DNA from: Gracilariopsis chorda
Taxonomy: Eukaryota; Rhodophyta; Florideophyceae; Gracilariales; Gracilariaceae
Assembly: GCA_003194525.1 (NCBI GenBank)
Contig: NBIV01000390.1
Span: forward strand, 1 to 44,053
DNA length: 44,053 nucleotides
Direction: 5' to 3'
How positions within the stretch are numbered: position 1 is the first letter of the stretch; each line of letters starts with the position of its first letter. Of the stretch, positions 1 to 10,267 are shown piece after piece. The notes under the pieces are model-generated. The model was not told where the DNA came from. It did not search any database and saw only the letters and a program-made list of their open reading frames with translations. The position numbers and the translations under genes are program-made.

Positions 1-5
1 GCATG

Positions 6-10
6 GAAAT
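6..10. repeat. Left target-site duplication of element 1 (GAAAT)
   Basis: The five bases GAAAT directly before the LTR beginning at 11 recur directly after the other LTR at 10895-10899. A 5-bp duplication is the size made by Ty3/gypsy integrases. This fixes both element borders to the base and shows that the two LTRs belong to one insertion. Confidence 0.93.
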
Positions 11-616
11 TGTGGTGAAGCGTAGTGCTCAAATGAAAGGTGCCAACCGGTCGGCCGAGGCTTCAGCGGTTGGTGGGTGTAGTTTCCTAGGAAGCCCGGA
101 CGGAGAATGGGCTCAAGGATCCGAAGCGGTCGGTCAGGAGACGTCGGGCGAGGGCGGTGGAACCGGACGGACAACTGCGCCAGGCGTGGTCAGTGTGCAC
201 GTTGGGTGTTGGCGGTCGTGTACCACTAGTGGTGACCGGTCGGACTAGCTGCGCTACCTAGTGCGCCGTCTGTATCGCGAACTAGAAGTAGGTGCTCGTA
301 GACTTGGTCAAGAAACGTCTGGCTTTACTCGAAAAGGGGTAGTGACCGTAGTGGTACCTATATACTAGCCCAGGCCCTAGTGGCTCACCTCGAGGGCACT
401 GTAATGGGCCTCGAGGTGCAGGCCCGTCGGCCGCACATGGGTCACTAATACTACCCTAGCTAGAAATACTAAAAATTAGTGTACCGCACGGAAAATCTCG
501 GTACGCGTTCTGATCATGTGCACAAGCACGCACGTGTACAACCTGTCCGATTCCCGGTCCGTCATCCGCTCGGTTACTCGCATTCCCCACCTTACCCGCA
601 CGTCCGCTATTCCACA
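11..616 (-). repeat. 3' LTR of element 1
   Basis: 606 bp, near identical to 10287-10894. Ends are TGTGG...CCACA, a 5-bp terminal inverted repeat with canonical TG/CA termini. It lacks two bases (CG) present in the other copy near 200. No ORF of note. It should supply the polyadenylation signal for the sense transcript, but I did not identify a clear one. Confidence 0.95.
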
Positions 617-618
617 TA

Positions 619-629
619 CCTCCCTTCTT
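619..629 (-). promoter_or_regulatory. Polypurine tract of element 1
   Basis: On the minus strand the 3' LTR is immediately preceded by AAGAAGGGAGG, an 11-nt all-purine run two bases from the LTR border. This is the expected position and composition for the plus-strand DNA primer of an LTR retrotransposon. Confidence 0.8.
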
Positions 630-1411
630 AGTCGCGCCACGTCCTCGTGGCGCGCCCATGTCCGGTCGGTCGCGATGGCGAGGTAAGTGCAATTCGGTCA
701 GATGGTACGCCTTCGTCGACCGTTCGGTTGAATGCCGAAATCCATTGGCGAGTGGCGCGCCATCAGACCGAATAGCGGGACGCCCCGCCCTTTCCATCAG
801 GCGGTTCGCGCCGCCTTCTCCCAATAGCGGAATGCACCGCACATTTCAGGGGGTAGCATCGCCGTGTAAGGAATAGCACAGCATGCCCAGGCGCCGAGCC
901 ACGCGCGATAGGCGCGGGCGTACCGAAGTGGCCTGCCCAGGCCGGGGATAGAATATGTCAGTTTCTCCCGAACGGTCTTGGTCTTGAGGCCTTTGGCCGG
1001 TTGCGAGGTGGGCGAAGATCGGAGAGCGGTCGGGTTCCAGGGCGGGCGTCGTGTTCCCGTCGGTATGAGCCATTACCTTCCAAGCGGTTGCGACGGCGAA
1101 GTGTTCCGACAGTCCCAACGTCCACTTACTGCTCGGCGTGGACAGAGGTACCAAGGGTACGTGGCGGCTGGAGGGGGACGGTGTATACCGTAGCCAAGGG
1201 GGCGTCCTGGTACACGTCCTATGAGGGTCGCGAGGTGGCATGGGCGGGGCTGCATTAACCCGGTTATTGTCCGTACGGCGTTTATAACCGCGCCGTGGCG
1301 GTCGTTGCCTGGGTATGCATTCGCTCGCCGTCCGTTCGGGTATCCTTCTTCCTCCTTTTGGTGAGTTCCTCCCTAGCGCCTCCCCAGCTTCTCCCGCTAC
1401 TTATACCCGCC
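630..1411 (+). promoter_or_regulatory. Leader/promoter region between 3' LTR and antisense gene of element 1
   Basis: About 780 bp without a convincing ORF on either strand. It lies upstream of the plus-strand antisense gene and downstream of pol on the sense strand. It contains a TATA-like TTTATAA at 1281-1287, 125 bp before the ATG at 1412, and CCGNNCGG octamers at 662, 720, 968, 1271 and 1332. Most likely it holds the promoter and 5' UTR of the antisense gene; this is inferred from position only. Confidence 0.5.
1281..1287 (+). promoter_or_regulatory. TATA-like box for antisense gene of element 1
   Basis: TTTATAA lies 125 bp upstream of the start codon at 1412. Element 2 has TATAAATA 105 bp upstream of its antisense gene, so spacing and type agree between two diverged elements. 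No transcript data. Confidence 0.45.
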
Positions 1412-3346
1412 ATGGTTCCTTCCCCAGTCACCACCAACTCCAAACCAACAGCGTGCGCACCTCCCCTTGCCCTGCCATCAGCCATGCCTCCCCCTACTGA
1501 TCCTTATGCGCGTGCGGCTGGTCCGTCTTCGGGTAATATGCCCGTTGTTGCGCGCACGCTTCCTGTTCCCGGTCAGCATCTCGACCATCGGGCTCAGCGC
1601 GATTACCGTCCAAATCGTCAGGACCGCGAGCCTCCGCTGTCCGTGCTGGAGTATCAGCGCCTCGCGACGCAATATCTCGACGCTGTTCGGTTTGGTCGGA
1701 TTCCATCCGTCCGGACCAATGCGGAGCTAAGCGTTCGTAATCTGAAGCGGACTGACGAAGAAGCTTGGAGGGCTCGTTGGGCACATCTGCCAATCCCGCG
1801 CGGTGTTTACCCTGCTCGGACTTTCGGGCGATGCGATATGCCGTTTGTCCGTTGCCCGGAGGAAGTGGACTATCAGTCGCGTCTCCAGCGTCTGTTGAAG
1901 CGGATGCAGGATGACCCCTACTTTCCGGCGTCGGGGCGCCACAACCTGTTGGAGCTCATTATGTTTGAGCCCCCTTTTGACGAACTGTACTGGCTGCGTC
2001 GCTCCCTCTGGGGTGACAGCGCTGCGACGGAAGCCCGTATTCGGTCATCGCTGAGGTACTTCTACTGCTGGCACAATGTCGAGTTCCATGACCTGGCACC
2101 TAGCGACCGAATCGGTGTGTACATGCCTATCCCGACGGGCTGGAAGGACTACGATGTAAGTCGCAACCTGTCGATCCCGACTCCTCCGATATTGGTGTAT
2201 CACACCACCGAGGTGTTGAATTCTGGACCGTTTTCGGATCGCGCCTTCCAGATAGTATACGCGGAGTGGGCGCTGTTCTCTTTCATGGCCTTCCTTCAGA
2301 CTGCGATTAACGGCGTGTTCGTATACACCTGTGACCGGGATGCTCGGTTACACGAGATGGATGAAGGCCCACATTATGGCCGTCTGCTACCACTGCCGCT
2401 CGGGCTTGTGGACTTGATCCGCGGCATGGGGTTACAGAACATCCTGCGTGGCTCTCGGATCCCTACGGCCGGTGCGGAGCGTGCGTTGCGTCTGTCGGTG
2501 GAAACCGACTGGTCCAGTACCCCGTGCTTTCTGTGGTATGACTTCTTCACTGGGGAGCTCCCCACCATGCCCGCGAGCGGGAACAGTGGGCCCATTTCCC
2601 GGCAGGAGCTTCCGGCCGGTCGTTGCCCCGAGTGGAAGGAGGTTACCGTCAGCAACTACTTCCCGAGCGGTTATCTGGGGTCAGACTTCCGTGCTGCCCC
2701 CAAGCCGATTTCACGCGGCCCGGTGGCCATTGGCCAGGCACCTCCTCCGACATCGGTTCCTGTTGCTCCGCTGGGTTCCACCGGCTTCCGTTCGGTTCCT
2801 TATCCGACGACACCGTCCGTGCCCGCTCCAATCCGTCAGCGGGTGGAGAGGGGCTCGCAGACCGATGAGCCGTGGCTCACGCCCGCCATTGAAGAGGCTT
2901 TCGATGCCCTATGCACTGTGTGCGAGAGCTTCGGGGAGAGTAAGCCCGAATCGGTTGAAGCTGCTCTCCTGTCTGCCCGTACTTGGATTCGTTGCGTTCA
3001 CACCGGCGGTCAGATGATGAGGCGGACTGCTGAGGAGCAGATGCGTCTCCTGGAGAGTATCCGCGTCCACTCGGTTCGGTCGTTGGAACTGTATGGCCAC
3101 CTCCTTATGGAAGCTGAAGCTTACGATCCCGAAATGGCCTCGAACAATCCGGCCACGTTGGCCGTTGCTGTTGCCCTTGCCCGTCCGGAGGGTACTGCGG
3201 GTCCTCCTACGGGAGAAGCTCCCACGTTGGACGATTTGACCTTGCGGATGGAGGGTGAGCGTATCGCTTCCCAGGCCATCACGGACCTATATAAGGAGTC
3301 CCATGGCGGTCGGGGGCTCCATCCGCTGTCGCGCCCGCGGTGGTGA
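1412..3346 (+). CDS. Antisense gene of element 1, 644-aa protein of unknown function
   Basis: A long open frame on the strand opposite gag-pol, between pol and the 3' LTR. I chose the ATG at 1412 because it lies in a GCCATGG context; the frame is open further upstream but without an ATG. The protein has a Pro-rich N-terminus (~60 residues), a central ~270-residue domain rich in aromatic and charged residues, a Pro-rich linker and an acidic, helical C-terminal part. No catalytic motif, zinc finger or signal peptide is recognisable. The central domain aligns with the protein of the antisense gene at 41274-42985: RYFYCW/RFGFLV, NVEFHDL/NLEVERL, PTGW..YDV.R/PLGW..FEV.R, PP.L.Y and AEWA. Plant Tat-lineage elements and some retroviruses carry antisense genes, but I know of no homologue of this one. 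The C-terminus may be shortened by frameshift (see 3340-3545). Confidence 0.75.
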   Translation: MVPSPVTTNSKPTACAPPLALPSAMPPPTDPYARAAGPSSGNMPVVARTLPVPGQHLDHRAQRDYRPNRQDREPPLSVLEYQRLATQYLDAVRFGRIPSVRTNAELSVRNLKRTDEEAWRARWAHLPIPRGVYPARTFGRCDMPFVRCPEEVDYQSRLQRLLKRMQDDPYFPASGRHNLLELIMFEPPFDELYWLRRSLWGDSAATEARIRSSLRYFYCWHNVEFHDLAPSDRIGVYMPIPTGWKDYDVSRNLSIPTPPILVYHTTEVLNSGPFSDRAFQIVYAEWALFSFMAFLQTAINGVFVYTCDRDARLHEMDEGPHYGRLLPLPLGLVDLIRGMGLQNILRGSRIPTAGAERALRLSVETDWSSTPCFLWYDFFTGELPTMPASGNSGPISRQELPAGRCPEWKEVTVSNYFPSGYLGSDFRAAPKPISRGPVAIGQAPPPTSVPVAPLGSTGFRSVPYPTTPSVPAPIRQRVERGSQTDEPWLTPAIEEAFDALCTVCESFGESKPESVEAALLSARTWIRCVHTGGQMMRRTAEEQMRLLESIRVHSVRSLELYGHLLMEAEAYDPEMASNNPATLAVAVALARPEGTAGPPTGEAPTLDDLTLRMEGERIASQAITDLYKESHGGRGLHPLSRPRW

Positions 3347-3545
3347 GCGAAGTGGTTGACCTTTATGAGGATGAGCCGTTGCCTCAGGCGCCGGCGTCTG
3401 GTCCTCCCAGCGGTCCGCCGAGCGTCGTCGTTTCCGAGCCCGCCACGGTTTGGTCTGACTCGTCGAGGGAGGGAGCTTGCCTCCGATCCCGAGGCGGTCT
3501 GCCCGTGCCCAGACTCCTGGTCGTGGCCGTGGTCGCGGTCGTTAG
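3340..3545 (+). pseudogene. Possible frameshifted C-terminal tail of the antisense protein
   Basis: Directly after the stop at 3346, the +2 register continues with coding-like sequence: an acidic stretch (EVVDLYEDEPLP), then Pro/Gly-rich sequence. A further shift near 3470 leads into a short frame ending in GRGRGRGR and a TAG at 3543-3545. An RG-repeat tail is typical of nucleic-acid-binding proteins. Two 1-bp lesions would explain the arrangement, in keeping with the decay of gag-pol in this element. This is inference; the element 2 protein does not show the same tail. Confidence 0.3.
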
Positions 3546-3868
3546 GGTTCCTTGCGGTCTTACTTCATCTCGATAAAGTGTGTGCTTGGTTGTGTGTTCT
3601 TCTTTCTAGGCTTCTCCTTATCTGTTATTACCCCCCCTCCCCTCGTAGGTTGAGATACTCCGTATCGGGTGATGAGGTTTGGGAGGCGGATGAGGAGGTC
3701 GCCGTGTTGAGGTCATTCGCTGGTGGCGGAAAGACCGGCCAATCATATTACGAAAATTTTGGCTGGCGGCGGAATGCCAGCCTTGGTTGTCTGCAAATAA
3801 CGGTGCACGGTTGGCATCGAAAATATTATCCAATAGCGTGCAGGGGTTGTGACGGTTCGCGTGATCAG
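3546..3868. other. Spacer between antisense gene and pol, element 1
   Basis: About 320 bp between the 3' ends of the converging antisense gene and pol. It contains a C-run (3631-3638) and an AT-richer segment. I see no gene or clear terminator. Confidence 0.5.
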
Positions 3869-6800
3869 TCACGGGGTTGGTGTACGAGGTGCAGGTTGTC
3901 GGCGTGAAGGGCGGCGACGACGCCAGTAATGTGCAACGAAGTGTTGTGGGATATTACCGGCGGGCTCGAGCGTATCATCCTCGGGTGGGTACCCGAACCA
4001 CCGGACTCGGTACCTCATCCCGTTTTTGGTTTCCTCATGTCCGACTATTCGGTCTACGACCGCTTCACGTGGTCGTTCGTCGGACGAGGTCGAAGGGGAG
4101 ACCGTTTGGTGGGCGTAGGGGCCCGTTGGGTCTGTTTCCGGTGGGGCTGTCGTCTGGGGTTGCGCCGATCGGGAGGAGTCCGTGCGGGTGGTGCGCCGTG
4201 GCGCCCGAGTGATACGGTCGATGCTGACGCAGTTTTCAACGCCGTCTTCGTCGATGACGACGGTATCCTCCGTGGCGGTTACGACGCGGAACGGTCCCGT
4301 CGTTTTCGGAAGCAATTTCCGGTAGTTGCGGTTGTATTCGTCGACGTCCGCCTGTGGGGCTGTCGGCATCCATTCCGGTCGGTCCACGTAAACCTCGTCA
4401 CCTGGCTTGAACCGGGGGAGAGTCCGTACGGATCTGTCAAAGTCCAGCTTATACTGGCGCTGGGCCTGAGTCGTCCGTGTCCGTGCGGATGCTAAAGCGT
4501 CCCGAAGGCGGGCCAGGATGTATCGCTTCACCTGCGCGGGTGATGCGGTGTCCGGACCGTCATCGGGGACCGTCGTGGGTGACGTCTCCACCTGTACGCC
4601 GGGCGGATGCCGCGTTAGCACGGGATCAAACGGGGTGGTACCCGTAGTGCGGTGGACCTGCATATTGTATGCATAGGTCAGCGGCTGCACGTACTCGTGC
4701 CATGCGGTCTGGTGCTCGGCCACGTAGTGGCGGAGGCGCTCCACGAGGGTCTTGTTAAACCGTTCGGCCTGCCCATTAGTTTGGGGGTGATAGGCCGTAG
4801 CGGTTATATGTTTGACGCCAAGCATACTGCACACCGCTTCGAAGAACTTCGAGACGAATTGGGTTCCGTTATCGGTTAGTACATATAGCGGGATCCCGTA
4901 CGGGTAGACCCAGTTCTCCAGGAAAGCCTGGGCTACGGCAGACGCCGTAGTTGACTTCAATGGGATCGCGCGGCAGAACTTAGTGAACCGATCGGTTATT
5001 ACCAAGACATATTGGTGACCCTTGGCGCACTTCGTAAATGGGCCGAGAATGTCCATCGCGACGAATTCCAGTGGACCCGCACCTGGGAAAAGCTTCAGAA
5101 GCTTATGATGTCGCTCGCGACTCCCTCAAGTGGAGACGCATGTGCGACAATCCCGTACGGTTTGGAAAATGTCGTTGGCCATCTCGGGCCAATAGTAGTG
5201 CCGCCGGAGGGTGTTATACATCTTTGTAGCACCCGGATGACCGGCATACCTGGGGTAATGGGACAAGTACAGAAGTCTCGCTTGCAGATTCTCCGGTACG
5301 TACCATTGGAGGGCCCCATCGAGCGGTGCCTTCCTTACCAATATCCCGTTTCGGTTCACGTCAAAGAGACTTTTCCCGTCTCCTACTTTCTCCCGTGCGG
5401 ACAGGGAGAGGGGGTCCTTCGCCTGCTCCTGCAGGAACTCTTCCACCGATATCGGACTGACGTCCTCCATTTCGGTGTTCACCTCGAGCACCGTGGGTAG
5501 CCCCAGTCCAACTGGTCCTTCCCACGGCCAATCAACTATGACGGTCTCTTCTATACCGTAATAACAAACCGTGGTCACTGTTGGCGTTTCTTCCGCTTCG
5601 GGCTCGCTTCCAAGTAACAGACACGGGACCTCGTCCTCCAGTGCTTCTGTATCCTCACCGTCCGTACGGATCCTGGAAAGGGCGTCGGCTGCTTGGTGTT
5701 TTACTCCCGGGCGGTGTACGACGTCAAAGTCGTACTCCATGAGGCGGAGTCCCCACCTTGCTAACCGTCCGGACGCATCGGCTAAATTGAGGATCCACCT
5801 CAATCAGTGATGGTCCGTTCGGAGAGTGAAACGCGTGCCTTCCAGGTACGGTCGCAGATGCAAGATGGCCCAGACTACGGCCAAGCATTCCCGTTCGGTT
5901 GTTGAGTATTTCCGTTCGGTTTTGCTTAATGACCGACTCCAGTAACCGATCGGTCGCAGATCACCTTCAGGTTGCTCCTGGAGGAGACAGCATCCGACCT
6001 GGGTGTTACAAGCGTCTGTGTCCAGGACGTACTTGTATCCGTTTCGGGGGAGGGCCAGGATTGGCGGGCGTATGAGACGTTGGCGCAGATCGTCAAACGC
6101 CTCATATTCCGCATCGGTCAGTGTCTCAAACTCGAAGGGCTGGTCTTTCTCCAGTTTCCGATTGAGCGGGCTGGCGATGCGAGCAAATCCCTCTACAAAG
6201 CGACGGAACACGTTGCATAGGCCAAAGAACGAGCGGAGTTCCGTCTGGTTGGTAGGGGGTTTCGCCTGCCGCAAAGCATCGCAAGCTTTGCCAGACACTT
6301 GTAGCCTGCCTGGACGGATCACATGGCCGAGATAGTCGACCGCCTGATGGAATAAGAAGCACTTCTCCAGGCGTAGAGTGATGCCAGCCGAACGAAGGAG
6401 TTCCAGTACGGTCTGTACATGCCCAAAATGCTCTTGGACCGATCGGGAGTATATTATGACATCGTCTAGATATACTAGCGCGAATTGCCACTTGACCCGT
6501 GAGAGGATGATGTCCAGCGCCCTCTGAAACATAGCAGGTGCGTTTTTGAGACCGAACGGCATTCGAACATAACGGAACAATCCCATGTGGGAGGTGAATG
6601 TCGTTTTATCCCGATCGGACTCATCTACCTCGCACTGCCAATAACCGCTATTGGCATCTAGCGTGGTAAACACCACTGCATCGCCCAGTGAGTCAATGCA
6701 CTCATCCATTCTGGGTATCGGATAAGTATCCCGTACGGTCATTGCGTTGAGGCGACGGTAGTCCACGCAAAAGCGTAGAGTGCCGTTCTTCTTTGGTGCA

Positions 6801-8077
6801 AATACGACCGGACTGGCCCATTCTGCGGACGACGGTTCTATCACACCCGCACGGAGTTGCTTCGTGACCTCTTCCCTTTCCAGGTCACGTCTCTTCTGTC
6901 CCGCTCGCTAAGGCATCTGGAAGATTGGCTTAGAGTCATCTTCCAGATGGATGCAGTGTTTGGCAATTGAGATTGCTCCCAAGTGTCCATCCCACATATC
7001 CGAGAATGGTTGCAGAAACTCGGTGATTCGTTCCCGTTCGGACTCATATTCATCGCCGATGCGGACTTTCTGCTTCCATCCGTCCTGGTCCACCACTTCG
7101 GTCTGTAGTTCCTGTCCGTTCTGGTTGTCGTTTTGGAGTGTTGGGGCCCCCTCCTTAGATTCGTCGTCCCCGCCGAATGGAGACGGTGAAATTAAGGCAA
7201 CCGGTGTGGGCATGGCAAGACCGACTATGGTGTTCTTGGCCAGATGTATCGGGCTGTTCCCAAAGTTGGAAACTAGGACCCGGAAGGACCGTTTCGGGAT
7301 AAGTTCCATGACGCCGTTGGCCATGAGCATGAGGCGCTTCTTTACCGTCTTTGGGTTCAGTTGGAGGAACGAAAGTCCTCCAACGTCAGCGGTAACCTGC
7401 ACCTCCGCTTGGGTCATTGGCGGTATATTAACCGCTCGGGCGACACGAATCTTATTCGATGTCGAGTTGTCCGTCGTGGGAAGCGATTCCTGTACGATCA
7501 TACTTTGGGTGCGCATAGACGCGCTCAGGAGTGCGACCGGTCGGGAGTGGTGAAAAGCAACCTGTTTCCGTTGTGGATAGATAGCCGTCACGTGCTTGTC
7601 GATAAAAGTAGTACCGAGCAAGCACGGGGTGGCCAGGTTTGTTGAGACTAAGAAGTGGTCCCACACACCAAGGTTACCGATTCGGATAAAAAGGCGGATG
7701 ACACCCAAAGTCCGCATACGGTTACGAGACGCATCCGTAATGTTCGGGTGGTCTCGAGTAAGCAGTTTCGATTGCCATCCGGGCGGAAGCGAATTCACAT
7801 GGACCAAGTTGGGCCCGGCGCCGGTGTCAAGGACACCAGTGACGGGTATCTGGACTTGGGAATCCAGACCGACCGAGAAAAAGACTTTGTAATGCGCTCG
7901 ATTAAAGAGCATTACCGGGTCGGTTTGCATGTTCCCAGGGTTGAGATCTTCGTCCGTATGGGTTGCTTCCGTGGGATCGTGCGGTTCCGAATCGGGTTCT
8001 TCATAAGACCGCGCGGTTTCCATGGTGAGGCTTTGTTGCCTCGGGGGGTGGCTCGCCTCTATGCACCCTCCGGGTAG
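3869..8077 (-). pseudogene. pol of element 1: protease-RT-RNase H-integrase-chromodomain, three in-frame stops
   Basis: One continuous register of about 1400 codons interrupted only by TAG (6908-6910), TGA (5804-5806) and TGA (5126-5128). Order: aspartic protease (LDTGAGPNLV, flap-like LGTTF), reverse transcriptase (VDYRRLN, FTTLDANSGYW, MPFGLKNAP, catalytic VYLDDVI), RNase H (DTDA, ERECLAV, TDH), integrase HHCC zinc domain (HYPRYAGH...CRTC), DDE core (MDILG, TDNGTQF, NGQAERF) and C-terminal chromodomain (VVDRIVG, YRVRWFGYPPEDD). The stops fall before the RT, inside RNase H, and between the zinc domain and the integrase core. The first ATG is at 8023, but the register is open back through the gag stop in the -1 frame, so entry by frameshift near 8077-8083 is likely. 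The usual chromodomain DTWEP is DTLEP here (CTC codon). Confidence 0.92.
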
Positions 8078-10250
8078 TTTTCCAGAGCGGGTGGTGAATC
8101 GGCGTCCACCAGGTGGACCGGTGGGTTTGTCTGTTCCGAGCGGTGAGGGGGGTCCGTTTGGGCTTGCGGAAAGCCCTGGCGGGGCCCTTGGTATCTCCGC
8201 CCGGGTCCGTTGTTGGTTGCAGTGCCGTGCGAGTTTCGAGGGAAATTATAGAACCCCTCCTCCTTACGGCGGTTGAAGTTCACTTCCCGTGCGGCCAGTA
8301 AAGCCGCACGAACGCCCGGCGGTAGCATCTGGCAACAGTCCGGATCCCGGGACAGACAGATCCGGCACGGCTTGTCCATTAATCGTGCGGATGTGGGGGC
8401 CGCTCCCCGTGGAGGGGCGGTGAACTGGACCGCTCGGGACGAGTGCGACGTGGTGGTGGTGGGTGTCGTCGGAGGGGATGGCAAGGTGTTGCCATTCCCA
8501 ACTGCGAACACTTGTCCATCACCAAGCGCGGACTCGTATTCGTCCGAGTCGGTGTCCAAACTCATCACCTTCGAGCGTGTGCCCTTCCGATGAGTTGGCA
8601 GAGAATCCGTGCGGGTCGCCTGCCGTCTGGCGGCACGGTGCGTGTTGCCATACGATTCCGCATATCGGGCGAGGGCATTCAGGCCGATGTGCGGGTGACT
8701 TGTCAGATGAGTTCTGACCTTGGACCGTATAGCGGGCAGCAAGTTCTCCACAAAGACGGACTTCAAACGTCTGTCCGAGAACACGTTTCCGCAACGGAGG
8801 GCTTTGTCCCAGAGCTTCTGAGCGAATTCCGTTTCGGACATGCCCGACGACTGGCAGTAGTTTGTCACATCCGCGTATGCGTCTGCGATAACCTCGTTGG
8901 TTGCATACGTGGTCAACAGGAAGTTGACACTTCGGAGTATGTCCGTAAGGTTTCCCGGCTTCGGACGTCCACAGCGTTCGTCTCCCCCGTGATACGGGAG
9001 TGTACCAGCGAGTGGGCCGATCCGGTCAGATAGAACTGGAAGCACCAGAGAGCTGCGCCCTCTGTGATCCCGTTGTGGTCACATGCGGTCTTGAACAGCT
9101 GTAAGAAGCCCAGTACGGCGATAGGGTCCGATCCGGAGAACGGGTTACCCTTAAGCTGAATATCCAGCTTCTTGTGGTAGCGGCCAATATATCTGGCCAC
9201 TTTGGAGTCTTACCGAGCGGACTTCTTCAATAGGCGGTAGGACCCGTAGTCTACCGCCTTTTTGAACAGGTCATTCAACGGCCTGAGTCGCTTGAGCGAC
9301 CTCTTGCCCGAACGGTACCGCAAATCACGCGAGTCATCACTCGCCTCTGAGTCCGACTGGTTGAACTCTTCTTCTGACTCTGTAAAGTCCGAGCGGTCCG
9401 TGTCTGAGTCCGAACGGTCTCTAAGTTTCCCACGGCGGGACCTTTTCTTCCCGCCGCGTTTCTTGTGGCCCGAGTTCGGAGACTTCCCCCGACGGTCGCG
9501 CTTGTAGCGAACTGAGCTCCCATCCTCGGAGCTACTGTCGTCGGGATCTGCACCCGGTCCTGGTTGACTGGGGATGGCCGGCAGGTATACCATTCGGGGA
9601 GCATCTCGATCGCTCCCGTCTGGTATTCCTGTACCGGTCTGTGGGTCTGGTGCGAAGCCCGTAGGGTTTGAAACGTACTTTGGGAGTGCCTGGGGATCTT
9701 GTGGGTCCCCGGGAAGCGGCGCTTGTGCCCGACCAGATGGAACGCCCACGAGGTTGACGCTTGGCTTCAAGCGTGTCACGACCTCCCTAGTAACCGTGCG
9801 GACGATATCAGACTCCTGCTGCTCCAAAATCTGAGGTATCCGATCAGCCAGATATTCTTCGACCGCCACGGGTACTCGAATCTCGAGTTCCGTGCGGACG
9901 AATACAGAAATGTGTGTCCATATACGGTCCCACAAGTCATCGGATCCATCATTTCCGATCGTTCTTGATCGCGAAGGAACGCCCGTTCCTGGTGGTTGGG
10001 CTGGTGCCTGAGGTGCTGGCTGTCCGTGCGGTACCGAGGGAGCTGACGCGCCTCGGCTGGCGCGCAGCAAGGCCTCGGGGTTTTCCGTGGCGGGTTGTAG
10101 GAGTGCTGACGCACTCCGGGTGCTTCGGTTTGTAACCAAAGCGGTGTCTGAAGCCGCCGCCGATGCGGCTTGAGACTCCGTAGCGGGCTTGGCTTGTTTG
10201 TGGCCCTCAGAGCCCTTCTGACTGGGAGGTTTCGGTAGCCTGGATTCCAT
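8059..10250 (-). pseudogene. gag of element 1 (nonsense plus frameshift)
   Basis: I chose the ATG at 10250 as the first in-frame ATG, 37 nt inside the 5' LTR border; the frame runs further up without an ATG. The N-terminal ~270 residues are low complexity (Ala/Pro/Ser, then KR- and DS-rich), as in many structural Gag proteins. The conserved gag core begins near 9230 and aligns with element 2 (FSGSDPIAVLGFL versus FSGEDPILVLDFL; LRCGNVFSDRR versus HRCGNVFTAFE). An in-frame TAA at 9210-9212 interrupts just before the core, and a one-base shift at about 8955-8990 moves the remainder to another frame. The knuckle region (CRICLSRDPDCC) lacks the His of the CCHC knuckle that element 2 retains. No functional Gag can come from this copy without recoding. 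Confidence 0.88.
8077..8083 (-). other. Candidate -1 frameshift site, element 1 gag/pol
   Basis: Minus-strand GGAAAAC in gag register G GAA AAC, 15 nt before the gag TAG (8059-8061). A one-base backward slip joins gag to the pol register at the codon CTA. A short ACCC-GGA-GGGT hairpin follows directly. The heptamer is not canonical in its first half. Element 2 has GAAAAAC at the equivalent place, with the same AAAACTA core. Confidence 0.4.
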
Positions 10251-10267
10251 TTCGGCCCGTATTGGTT

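Noticed and set aside
9210..9212. Programmed stop-codon read-through in element 1 gag
   Set aside because: Element 2 has no stop at this place, the context is not a known read-through signal, and three other stops lie in pol. Decay explains it better.
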